64,000 nt of DNA, from NCBI GenBank assembly GCA_015059785.1, contig SUZS01000004.1, positions 52,285 to 116,284 on the forward strand. The letters run 5' to 3'. The DNA is from Rikenellaceae bacterium (GTDB lineage: Bacteria; Bacteroidota; Bacteroidia; Bacteroidales; Rikenellaceae). Below are positions 54,678 to 62,807 of this stretch, in pieces; within the stretch, counting starts at the first letter, position 1; every line of letters begins with the position of its first letter. The position numbers were made by a program, and so were the translations under genes. A model generated the notes under the pieces. It had not been told where the DNA came from. It did not search any database and worked only from the letters and a program-made list of their open reading frames with translations.

Positions 54678-56312
54678 CTTATACATAAATCGTTTGATCG
54701 AGTTCTTTGGAGTGCGCTCGAAGTCGTCGTCAAGCATCTCTATGTCGTAGACCTGGGCATATGCCGGTAGTTTTTGGTTGAGCATAATGCGGTTTGACTC
54801 CATAATGGTCTTGAGCTGTGACTTTGTCAGCGGGTTGCTATCGTCGTTCTCTGTAGCCACGATTGCGATAATGCGGTTTTTGCGGCTGATGATAATAGAC
54901 TCGCGCACATGAGGCATTGCGTTGAGTAGCTCCTCAATCTCCTCTGGGTAGACATTTTGGCCATTTGCTGTAAGAATCATATTCTTTGAGCGGCCCTTGA
55001 TGTAGATATTTCCGTACTTATCCATAACGCCGAGGTCACCAGTACGCATATATCCGTCATCGGTAAATGTTGCTGCGGTGATATCTGGTTGTTTGTAATA
55101 TCCGAGCATCACATTATCTCCGCACACCTGAATCTCGCCAACGACATTCTGTGGGTCTGGCGATGCGATACGAACCTCCATACCATCTACAGGCTTACCG
55201 CAAGAGCGGATAGCAAAGTCGTACCAATCCTCATATCCGATAAGTGGTCCGCACTCGGTCATACCATAACCTACGGTATAAGGGAGCTTAATCTGCTTTA
55301 GAAGTACCTCAATAGGACCGCTAATAGCTGCGCCACCAACGATAATATGCTTCATGTTGCCACCAAAGGATGCGAGAATCTTCTTGCGTACAGACTTGTA
55401 GATGATGTTGCTCAGTCCAGGAATCTTGAGTGCGAGCTTGAGCATAGGTCTCTCAAGTGTTGGGATAACCTTGTTGCGCATAATCTTCTCAAGCACAAGC
55501 GGCACTGTGATGAGCATATAAGGTCTAACATCCTTGAATGCCTGCAGAAGCAGGGTAGGGGTTGGCATCTTGCCGAGGAAGTATACTGTTGCTCCAGAGC
55601 ATACAGGATAGATAAACTCAAAGGCAAGACCGTAGAGGTGCGCCAGTGGCAACATTGATACGATGTTAGAGCCAAGAGGCATCTTAATGCGGTTTACGCC
55701 GAAAGTGATGTTAGACGATATGTTGTTGTTTGAGAGCATAATGCCCTTTGGCGATGATGTAGTACCAGATGTGTAGCTGATAGTATTCAGATCATCTGGC
55801 TCGCCGACATCATACTTCACAAACTTACGCTTCATACCCTGTGGGTACTTTGCTCTGAAGAGCTGCTGTAGGTTTGGAATAACATCAGCAAGGATATTAT
55901 CCTTTGACCACAGTTCTGTAAAGTCCTCAATGCAGATAGCACCTCTGAGCTGTGGCATCTGCTCGGCAGACATTGTTGCCCACATCTTTCGCTCTGTGAA
56001 GAGTGCTACGCTGTCAGAGTGGTCTACAAGCTTCTGCAGATTATCTGCGGAGAAACCATTCAGAATAGGCACTGCAACTGCGCGGTAGGCGATAATCGCA
56101 AGATAAGAGATACCCCAACGAGCTGTGTTGTTAGCGCTGATGGCGATTTTGTCACCAGGTTTTACACCCAACTTCTCAAAAACAATGTGCAGCTTGGCAA
56201 TGTGTGTTGCTACATCTGCATAGTAGAAAGTCTCACCTCGGTAGTCACATACGGCTGGCTTATGCCAGTTGTTTTGAGCTGCCTCGGCAAATCTTTCAAT
56301 AAAATGTTTCAT
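54675..56312 (-). CDS. Long-chain acyl-CoA synthetase-like (AMP-binding) enzyme
   Basis: A 545-aa adenylate-forming enzyme. The P-loop motif is YTSGTTSSPKGIMLS (about 177-191); YGMTECGPLIGYE, MRTGDLG and the C-terminal lysine region (RTPKNSIKRF) are present. It activates a carboxylic acid, probably a fatty acid, to acyl-AMP and then acyl-CoA. Substrate length cannot be told. It is the last gene of a minus-strand series, 50 bp after the LytTR gene. Confidence 0.9.
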   Translation of the reverse strand: MKHFIERFAEAAQNNWHKPAVCDYRGETFYYADVATHIAKLHIVFEKLGVKPGDKIAISANNTARWGISYLAIIAYRAVAVPILNGFSADNLQKLVDHSDSVALFTERKMWATMSAEQMPQLRGAICIEDFTELWSKDNILADVIPNLQQLFRAKYPQGMKRKFVKYDVGEPDDLNTISYTSGTTSSPKGIMLSNNNISSNITFGVNRIKMPLGSNIVSMLPLAHLYGLAFEFIYPVCSGATVYFLGKMPTPTLLLQAFKDVRPYMLITVPLVLEKIMRNKVIPTLERPMLKLALKIPGLSNIIYKSVRKKILASFGGNMKHIIVGGAAISGPIEVLLKQIKLPYTVGYGMTECGPLIGYEDWYDFAIRSCGKPVDGMEVRIASPDPQNVVGEIQVCGDNVMLGYYKQPDITAATFTDDGYMRTGDLGVMDKYGNIYIKGRSKNMILTANGQNVYPEEIEELLNAMPHVRESIIISRKNRIIAIVATENDDSNPLTKSQLKTIMESNRIMLNQKLPAYAQVYDIEMLDDDFERTPKNSIKRFMYK

Positions 56313-56362
56313 ACACTTTGGTTGTTTATTGGTTAATAATTATCTGTTAGATAATGTGTGTG

Positions 56363-57253
56363 TCATCTCATTAGCCATTCGGTAATATTCTGAAGGTATG
56401 TTTTTGAAATTGGCACATCAAAAACGCCCTCAATGCCGAACTCAATAAATACCCCCTCCTTGTCTCGGCGTAGGATTTTGACCCTATCCATATTAATCAT
56501 ATAGGAGCGGTGGCAACGCTGTACAGAGCTATCTTTAAGTTGCTCTACAACGCGCTTCATTGTGTTGCGAATCATACTCTTTTTTACTTGACCGTTGTTC
56601 ATATACCACACGCAGATGTAGTTATCTGCCGACTCAATGAGCAGCAAATCCTCGCGCTTAACGCTCAGTCGCATCTCGGAGTGGTCGTCATAAAAGAGTA
56701 TATGGCTCTTCTGCGGAGTACTTCCGTCCTTATCTATGCTCTCTCTTAGAGCCTTAATTTGTGATGCCTTATCCAAAATGACGATATAGAGCCAGCAGAA
56801 GAGGTATGGTATAAAGAGTATGCAAGTTGTACGACCCAGAACCTTAAAGAATAGGCTCAGTATGCCGATATTCTCTTGGTGAAATAGCGCCGAAGACCAA
56901 ATGGTAATACCAAATGCTACAATAACAAACTCCAGCCCGCACCAGAGAAGAAAGCCTCTGTATGAGAGCTTGTCACGCACGCTCTTGACAAGTATGATAC
57001 GCGAGCAGAGCACCATAAGCGAGCCGAGGAGCACAACCGATGTCATTGCAAGGTAGAAGGCATCCTCTGGAGAGTCAATAATGTGAGTAGGTTTCTGTGA
57101 AACAAGAAAGTCCAGTGACTCGTATATTCTGAATGGTCTGAAAATAGTGATAAATATGACAGTTGTTACCGCCATAACAAAGACCACAAATGCCTGCTTT
57201 GAAATAGTAAATACAGACTTTGGAATATGTTGATCAAATATATCTCTATTCAT
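56363..57253 (-). CDS. Membrane protein with C-terminal LytTR DNA-binding domain
   Basis: A 296-aa protein from ATG at 57253 (MNRDIFDQH). A start at 57310 is also an ATG but would overlap the PH-like gene further. Four TM helices lie in the first 180 residues. The last roughly 105 residues are a LytTR domain (REDLLLIESADNYICVWY; VQRCHRSYMINMDRV). There is no phosphoacceptor domain, so it may sense a membrane signal directly. Its targets may include neighbouring genes. Confidence 0.88.
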   Translation of the reverse strand: MNRDIFDQHIPKSVFTISKQAFVVFVMAVTTVIFITIFRPFRIYESLDFLVSQKPTHIIDSPEDAFYLAMTSVVLLGSLMVLCSRIILVKSVRDKLSYRGFLLWCGLEFVIVAFGITIWSSALFHQENIGILSLFFKVLGRTTCILFIPYLFCWLYIVILDKASQIKALRESIDKDGSTPQKSHILFYDDHSEMRLSVKREDLLLIESADNYICVWYMNNGQVKKSMIRNTMKRVVEQLKDSSVQRCHRSYMINMDRVKILRRDKEGVFIEFGIEGVFDVPISKTYLQNITEWLMR

Positions 57254-57761
57254 TATCTTCTGGTCTGAGCGACACTCGTTCCAAAATCCTCTCCACCAAC
57301 TCACACTCATCGTCGCACGAAATATAATATTTATCCTCGTATATATCTGTAATCTCTACAAAACCACTCCACTTTGATGCGTAAATCTTGACAAAGTCCA
57401 TATTTCTCAAGTTTAGGAAGCATCCATAGTAGCCAAAGAAGCCTATTGCTGCAAAGATAGGAACAGTGAACTTCATCTGGTTATTATCTACCGCACGCAC
57501 CGAAGCAATTTCGTTGTATGGAATAAATGTGTAGTCAGATATACAGCATATATCTATACCATCTTGGCTCACTATAACCTTGCGTGGAATAGAGAGAGCC
57601 ATAAGGGCGATTATAGCCACAACAATAGAGATAAACCACGCGAGAATATAGCCGCCCTCAAAGAGTACAAAAAGACCTACTGCCACACCTATAAAGATGA
57701 GGAAGTGTACCAGTGTGCGGTACTTTGTCTTGTTGTCAATAGTATACTTGTACTCAAACAT
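57246..57761 (-). CDS. Two-TM protein with bacterial PH-like domain
   Basis: A 171-aa protein with two close TM helices (about 17-55) followed by a PH-like beta domain (RKVIVSQDGIDICCISDYTF, then YNEIASVRAV). Such proteins are common and of unknown role, often near membrane regulators. Its 3' end overlaps the LytTR start by 8 bp and it begins 4 bp after ispD. Confidence 0.75.
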   Translation of the reverse strand: MFEYKYTIDNKTKYRTLVHFLIFIGVAVGLFVLFEGGYILAWFISIVVAIIALMALSIPRKVIVSQDGIDICCISDYTFIPYNEIASVRAVDNNQMKFTVPIFAAIGFFGYYGCFLNLRNMDFVKIYASKWSGFVEITDIYEDKYYISCDDECELVERILERVSLRPEDNE

Positions 57762-57765
57762 CGCT

Positions 57766-58452
57766 CTAACTCTTTAACGACTCTGCTATGGCATATGCAA
57801 TAACCATATCTTCAGGTGTTGTAATCTTTATGTTATTACGCTCACCGGCGCACAAAGTTACGCGGCAAGGTGTTGTCTGCTCAACCACTGACGCATCGTC
57901 TGTAAACGACTGCTGATACTCAGTGTCGTAAGCGGCGCGCAGGAGTGACGCCTCAAAAATCTGAGGTGTTTGCACAATGCGCAATTTGCTACGGTCAATA
58001 ACCTCGCTACCGGTCTGTGTAGTGACTCTAAATGAGTCTACCGCCTCCGTTACGGGTATTGCCGCGCCAGTCTCGGCTGCACACTCTGCTACGCGACGAA
58101 TCATCTCAACGCTGGCAAATGGACGCACGCCATCGTGCACTGCAATAAGGTCTACAGCATCGGTTAGAGCCTCAATACCGCGCTTTACAGAGTGAAAACG
58201 CTGCTCTCCACCCGCCGTTATCGAGTGGCGAGATACTGTAAATCGAGCGGAGTAGTTCTTCCAAAAATCTATCTGCGACTCTGGAAGTACGACAACTATC
58301 TTTGCTCCAGCAAAGGCGCGGGCAAAGGTGTTTATTGTCCTTGCAAGTATAGGAAGTCCATCTACCAGAGCAAACTGCTTTGGCATCGAACCGCCCATGC
58401 GGCTACCGCTACCTCCAGCAACAATTATAACTCCTACTCGACGCTGTTCCAT
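57766..58452 (-). CDS. ispD: 2-C-methyl-D-erythritol 4-phosphate cytidylyltransferase
   Basis: A 228-aa IspD from ATG at 58452 (MEQRRVGVIIVAGGSGSRMG). The CTP-binding loop GGSGSRMGGSMPKQF, VHDGVRPFAS, PVTEAVDSFR and TDDASVVE are all present. It makes CDP-ME in the non-mevalonate isoprenoid pathway. Its start overlaps the end of the upstream gene by 19 bp. Confidence 0.95.
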   Translation of the reverse strand: MEQRRVGVIIVAGGSGSRMGGSMPKQFALVDGLPILARTINTFARAFAGAKIVVVLPESQIDFWKNYSARFTVSRHSITAGGEQRFHSVKRGIEALTDAVDLIAVHDGVRPFASVEMIRRVAECAAETGAAIPVTEAVDSFRVTTQTGSEVIDRSKLRIVQTPQIFEASLLRAAYDTEYQQSFTDDASVVEQTTPCRVTLCAGERNNIKITTPEDMVIAYAIAESLKS

Positions 58453-58853
58453 ATAAGTTTCTTTCCAAAACCGAGCGTGTTGTCGGTAAGTTTCATAAAT
58501 GTTGGCTCCACAACCCAAATATTGAGCGGCGCAAGCGCTGAATACGGGAAACGCTTAATGTAGACGCTCTTGTCTGCTTCATCGCCCCGCCTTACAGTGC
58601 CACAAATCTGAATACCCTGCACTTTACCTACAATGCGGGTCTCAAGGTTTATGGCTACGGCAACAGAGCTGTTCGTTGTCATCTGCTGCGCGTGCTGCGT
58701 ATTATCGTCAGATGTAAAGATAATAAGATTTCTGCGCTTGTCGTATGCGTAAAAGCAGGCTGCGCAGTAGGGCACACCATCAGTAGTCGCTGTTGCCAAA
58801 GTGAGCACATGGTGATGCGCCATAAAATCTACTATCCTCTTATCCAACTCCAT
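58434..58853 (-). CDS. Pyridoxamine 5'-phosphate oxidase-like flavin-binding protein
   Basis: A 139-aa split-barrel protein similar to YhbP/PNPOx-like proteins: LTLATATTDGVPYCAACFYA, then FTSDDNTQHAQQM and GKVQGIQICGTVRRG. It probably binds FMN or another flavin; it is too short to be PdxH. It lies between the M23 lipoprotein gene (4 bp) and ispD (overlap). Confidence 0.85.
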   Translation of the reverse strand: MELDKRIVDFMAHHHVLTLATATTDGVPYCAACFYAYDKRRNLIIFTSDDNTQHAQQMTTNSSVAVAINLETRIVGKVQGIQICGTVRRGDEADKSVYIKRFPYSALAPLNIWVVEPTFMKLTDNTLGFGKKLIWNSVE

Positions 58854-58857
58854 ATCT

Positions 58858-60123
58858 CTATTTTATTACTACAGAGTCAATTACGGTAATTTTCATTGAG
58901 TCTGGCACCTCGCCCTCAAGTTCTGCAATAATGCGAGCCTTGACCCACTCAAACTTCTCGCGGTTTGCCTCCTTGATAGGCTCGGCGGGCTTCTGTGGTA
59001 CTTTAAGTGGATTTATCGGCTGACCATTCTTCCAGAGGCGGAAGTCAAGGTGCGGACCTGTAGAGCGACCAGTGCTACCGACATATCCGATAACCTGACC
59101 CTGTGATACTCGCTTACCTACAGCAATGCCCTTTGCATATCCCTTAAGGTGGAGATAGCCGGACTGAAGCTTACCCGGGTGCTTGATGTAGACGGTATGT
59201 CCTCCTGCTCCCTTGTAACCCTTCAGTGTAACTACACCGTCAGCTACGGCGCGCACTGGCGTTCCTGCTGGAGCAGCATAGTCAACGCCTGTATGAGGAC
59301 GATACTTCTTCAGCACTGGGTGGTAGCGCGAGTAAGAGAACTTAGAGGATATGCGGGTAAACTTAAGCGGAGCCTTGAGCAGCTGCTTGCGCAGTGAACC
59401 ACCATCTGCCTCCCAATACTGAACTTTGCCGTCCTGCGGGAACGGAATGGCATAGATATCCTTGCCCAGGTGGTTGAACTTAGCACCCCACACTCTGCCA
59501 ATACCTACAGAGAGGGTATCAACAAACTTCTCGTCGTATACAACCGTAAAGCTATCGCCCTGCTGAATACCAAAGAAGTCAACGGTCCACTGGTAAATAT
59601 CCTCCATCTCAGCCGCAAGGGCGTAGGGCATATTCTCCTCCATAATTGTACCCCACAGAGAGCTCTCAATAGTGCCACTGCTCTTTGTGCGGCGGAGGGT
59701 CACAGGTTTTGAATCTTGACGCACAGCAACAGAGTCCCCCACAAAGGCAAAGACAACATAGTCTACCAAGTTCTGCTCGTAGACAAGATAGTCCAGTACC
59801 CGCCTGGTCGTGTCTACAGTGTCGCGCTTTGTGAAGGTTGTATACTTGTGACCTATGCGGATTGTGCGCAGAGGGCAAATATCCTTTGTCAGTTGGTCTA
59901 AGCGATTTACCTTCTGAGTTGTTATGCCATGGCTGTCAAGAATACGCCCCCAAGTGTCACCCTTGATAACCTCATAGTTGTCCACTTGATATGGGTCGGC
60001 ATCAATGCCGTAGATGATATTGCGTGGCTTTTGCTCCTCTGTCTGCTCGCCACTACTCTGTGAGCAAGCAGCAAGTGCTATGCCTACAAACGCTATTGCT
60101 ATATAGTTAAATAATCTTCTCAT
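58858..60123 (-). CDS. M23-family peptidoglycan peptidase lipoprotein
   Basis: A 421-aa lipoprotein (lipobox IALAAC, Cys20) from ATG at 60123. It has a LysM-like opening region (YEVIKGDTWGRIL), a middle domain, and a C-terminal M23 domain at about 290-385: HTGVDYAAPAG, then GHTVYIKHPG and GPHLDFRLW. The usual HxH is HLD here; I believe this variant occurs in Bacteroidetes M23 proteins, but I could not check. It probably cuts peptide cross-links during growth. It heads the minus-strand series. Confidence 0.9.
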   Translation of the reverse strand: MRRLFNYIAIAFVGIALAACSQSSGEQTEEQKPRNIIYGIDADPYQVDNYEVIKGDTWGRILDSHGITTQKVNRLDQLTKDICPLRTIRIGHKYTTFTKRDTVDTTRRVLDYLVYEQNLVDYVVFAFVGDSVAVRQDSKPVTLRRTKSSGTIESSLWGTIMEENMPYALAAEMEDIYQWTVDFFGIQQGDSFTVVYDEKFVDTLSVGIGRVWGAKFNHLGKDIYAIPFPQDGKVQYWEADGGSLRKQLLKAPLKFTRISSKFSYSRYHPVLKKYRPHTGVDYAAPAGTPVRAVADGVVTLKGYKGAGGHTVYIKHPGKLQSGYLHLKGYAKGIAVGKRVSQGQVIGYVGSTGRSTGPHLDFRLWKNGQPINPLKVPQKPAEPIKEANREKFEWVKARIIAELEGEVPDSMKITVIDSVVIK

Positions 60124-60129
60124 AATGTG

Positions 60130-60137
60130 CAAAGGTA
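60130..60137 (-). promoter_or_regulatory. -7 box of the M23 lipoprotein promoter
   Basis: TACCTTTG on the minus strand ends only 6 bp before the ATG at 60123. The transcript would be leaderless or nearly so if this is used. Confidence 0.5.
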
Positions 60138-60210
60138 ATAAAAATGGCTTAACAATCGATAAAAATACACTGTTTTTTCTGAAAAATTGTATATAATTGC
60201 TCGTATAGGG

Positions 60211-60240
60211 TTGTAGAATGAAAATTTTTGTTTAACTTTG
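60211..60240 (+). promoter_or_regulatory. Promoter of lpxK
   Basis: TTG at 60211-60213, 19-bp spacer, TAACTTTG at 60233-60240. It gives a leader of about 15 nt to the ATG at 60263. Confidence 0.75.
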
Positions 60241-60262
60241 AAGGTTGAAAGATATTGTGTAT

Positions 60263-61354
60263 ATGAAGATGTTCTTACAGAAAATAGCAGCTCTATTGTA
60301 CGGAATGGCAATTCGCGTACGCAATATGTTGTTTGACAAGGAGATTCTAAAGGGTGTAAAGTATGACGATATCCCAATCGTCTGCGTAGGTAATATTACT
60401 GCTGGAGGCACTGGAAAAACACCAATGGTAGAGTCAATAATTTCACATTTCTCTAAGACACATACCGTTGCGGTGCTCTCTCGCGGCTATAAGCGTAAGA
60501 CCAAGGGCTATAAGGTTGTTGATGCCTTTGATAGTTATACTGATGTGGGCGACGAACCGTTGCAGATAAAGCGCAAATTTCCAACTGTGCCTGTTGTTGT
60601 CTGCGAGGACCGCGTGGTGGGCATTAACCGTATTCGTGAGCAATTTAAGGATGTCAATCTTATTATTATGGATGACGGCTTCCAGCATCGTTGGGTAAAG
60701 CCGTATATCAATATTGTGATGATTGACTACACTCGTCCAGTGGATAAGGATAGTTTTATGCCGTTGGGTCAGCTTAGAGATAGTATGGACTCTCTGCATA
60801 GAGCAAATATTTTTGTCTTTACAAAGTGCCCTCAGAATACTCTTCAGCGAGATATGAGCCTAATGATTGCAGGACTGAAGAAAAAACCATCGCAAGTGCC
60901 GTACTTTACCCGTCCAAGATGTACCGAAATTCGTTCTCTTGATGGTATTCCTGTGCTGTTACCAGTGCAGAGCAAGGTTATTGCACTGTCTGGTATCGGA
61001 AATAACGACTCGTTCTTTGATGGCCTTGCAACACGCTATAGAGTGTTGCATAAGTTGGGTTTTGAGGACCACCATCAGTATCACTCAGCTGATGTAGAGC
61101 TGTTTACATCAGCCCTTGAGCAGTATCCTGAGGCTTCGTTTATCATCACTACGGAGAAGGATGCAGTCAAGCTTGCAGGTTTGGACTCTCTGCCCGAGCA
61201 GGTTCGCAGTCGTATCTTCTACGAGTGTATAGGTATGGAGTTTATTCCGTATAACACAGATGATAGCGCCTCTGTGGTTGAAAACTCGTTCTATGAGTTG
61301 TTGGACAAGGAGATTAAAAGATTTAATGATGGAACACATATTAGAGGCTGTTAG
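60263..61354 (+). CDS. lpxK: Tetraacyldisaccharide 4'-kinase
   Basis: A 363-aa LpxK from ATG at 60263; the TTG at 60245 is too near the promoter. The P-loop GNITAGGTGKTPM (about 41-53), LSRGYKRKTKGY and IMDDGFQHRWVK are family signatures. It phosphorylates the lipid A disaccharide 4' position at the inner membrane. Its end overlaps the start of the phosphorylase gene by about 26 bp. Confidence 0.94.
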   Translation: MKMFLQKIAALLYGMAIRVRNMLFDKEILKGVKYDDIPIVCVGNITAGGTGKTPMVESIISHFSKTHTVAVLSRGYKRKTKGYKVVDAFDSYTDVGDEPLQIKRKFPTVPVVVCEDRVVGINRIREQFKDVNLIIMDDGFQHRWVKPYINIVMIDYTRPVDKDSFMPLGQLRDSMDSLHRANIFVFTKCPQNTLQRDMSLMIAGLKKKPSQVPYFTRPRCTEIRSLDGIPVLLPVQSKVIALSGIGNNDSFFDGLATRYRVLHKLGFEDHHQYHSADVELFTSALEQYPEASFIITTEKDAVKLAGLDSLPEQVRSRIFYECIGMEFIPYNTDDSASVVENSFYELLDKEIKRFNDGTHIRGC

Positions 61355-62135
61355 TTTTCTAAACAGCGCAACTTCAGATTTTAAGCCCGCTGTGGGTATT
61401 ATCTTGGGTACAGGACTTGGTGGCTTTGTAGACAATATAGATGTCAAGTACTCTATCCCTTATGGCGATATACCTAATATGCCAGTCTCTACTGTTGAGG
61501 GACACGCTGGTCGCCTTATTTTTGGCACTGTAGGTTCGGTAAATGTAGTGGCTATGCAGGGTCGCTTCCACTACTATGAGGGCTACAATATGAAGCAGGT
61601 AACTTTCCCTGTGAGAGTGCTTGCTAAATTGGGTATTGACTATCTGTTTGTCTCAAATGCGAGCGGTGGAATAAACACATCTTTCTGCGTTGGAGACCTT
61701 ATGGTTATTACTGACCACATTAACCTTCTGCCAAATCCGCTTATCGGGCCAAATATGGCTGAGTTTGGACCTCGCTTCCCCGATATGCACGACTGCTACT
61801 GTAAGGCTGTAAGAGATAAGGCAACAAATATCGCAAATGACCTTAATATTAAACTTCAGTATGGTGTATATGTCGGCACTACAGGTCCTACTTTTGAGAC
61901 CCAGGCAGAGTATCGCTATTTTAAGGCTATTGGTGGCGATGCAGTGGGTATGAGCACCGTTCCGGAGACTATTGTTGCCCGCCATATGGGTGTTCCAGTG
62001 TTCGGTATGTCTGTTATTACTAACTGCGGACTGAGCGACCAGAAGGGCGACCACGAGGATGTGCAGCTTCAGGGTAAGCTTGCGGGCGAGCGTATGAGTA
62101 GATTGTTTGTAGAGTTAATTAAGCAGTTATATTAA
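61329..62135 (+). CDS. Purine nucleoside phosphorylase
   Basis: A 268-aa trimeric-type purine nucleoside phosphorylase. GIILGTGLGGF, VEGHAGRLIFG, MQGRFHYYEGY, VSNASGGIN and TGPTFETQAEYRYF are present. It cleaves inosine or guanosine with phosphate. ATG at 61326 is equally possible (two adjacent ATGs). It overlaps lpxK and its stop overlaps the ssb start (TAATG). Confidence 0.92.
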   Translation: MEHILEAVSFLNSATSDFKPAVGIILGTGLGGFVDNIDVKYSIPYGDIPNMPVSTVEGHAGRLIFGTVGSVNVVAMQGRFHYYEGYNMKQVTFPVRVLAKLGIDYLFVSNASGGINTSFCVGDLMVITDHINLLPNPLIGPNMAEFGPRFPDMHDCYCKAVRDKATNIANDLNIKLQYGVYVGTTGPTFETQAEYRYFKAIGGDAVGMSTVPETIVARHMGVPVFGMSVITNCGLSDQKGDHEDVQLQGKLAGERMSRLFVELIKQLY

Positions 62136-62641
62136 TGATAAATAAAGTAATTCTTGTCGGTAATGTTGGTGCCGACCCAGAGGTTAGAAGCCTTGAGAGT
62201 GGCGTTAAAACGGCTCGTGTTCGCCTTGCTACAACAGAGCGTTTCTTTAACCGCCAAACAAATGAGACAAGCGAGCAGACGGAGTGGCACACAATTATCT
62301 TCTGGCGTGGCCTTGCAGATGTCGTGGATAAGTATGTTCGTAAGGGTAGCCAGATATATGTTGAAGGCTCTATACATTATCGCGATTGGCAGGGTAACGA
62401 TGGCCAGCGCCATTTTGTAACAGAGATTACTGCCGAGGAGCTTAAACTTCTTGGTCGTCGAGGCGATGGTCAGCAGTCTCAGACTCAACAGTATGGTCAA
62501 CAGCCACAGCAGTCGCAGTATGCGCGTCAGCCTGAGCCACAGTACACCGCTCCGCAATATCCGCAGCCTACTCCTCAGTCTATACCAGCGCAGCAGTCTG
62601 TTGCGCCTGCGCCTGTTGAGGATGATGATTTACCGTTCTAA
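62135..62641 (+). CDS. ssb: Single-stranded DNA-binding protein
   Basis: A 168-aa SSB. The OB fold is at about 1-105 (MINKVILVGNVGADPEVR; EQTEWHTIIFW). A Gln/Pro-rich flexible region follows and the acidic tip DDDLPF that binds partner proteins ends it. It coats single-stranded DNA in replication and repair. Confidence 0.95.
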   Translation: MINKVILVGNVGADPEVRSLESGVKTARVRLATTERFFNRQTNETSEQTEWHTIIFWRGLADVVDKYVRKGSQIYVEGSIHYRDWQGNDGQRHFVTEITAEELKLLGRRGDGQQSQTQQYGQQPQQSQYARQPEPQYTAPQYPQPTPQSIPAQQSVAPAPVEDDDLPF

Positions 62642-62660
62642 ATTCTGAGATTTGTAATAG

Positions 62661-62690
62661 GGCAGTGGTCGGTTGGCCACTGCTTTTTTT
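62661..62690 (+). terminator. Terminator of the lpxK-ssb transcript
   Basis: GCAGTGG / CCACTGC stem with 8-nt loop followed by seven T, 20 bp after the ssb stop. Confidence 0.9.
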
Positions 62691-62730
62691 GTCTATGTAT
62701 TGAAAGGACAATAACTCACATTAGCAAAAT

Positions 62731-62754
62731 AGGCGGCACTTTTAAGTGCCGCCT
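62731..62754. terminator. GC-rich hairpin, probable terminator of the right-edge gene
   Basis: GGCGGCACTT, TT, AAGTGCCGCC, a perfect 10-bp stem with a minimal loop. T-rich tails on either strand are weak (TATTTTGC on the minus strand). It lies about 55 bp after the right-edge gene. Confidence 0.6.
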
Positions 62755-62807
62755 TCTTGTTAAAAAGTTAGTTTTATTAAGGTGTTATGGTTGCATAACC
62801 TTCTTTA

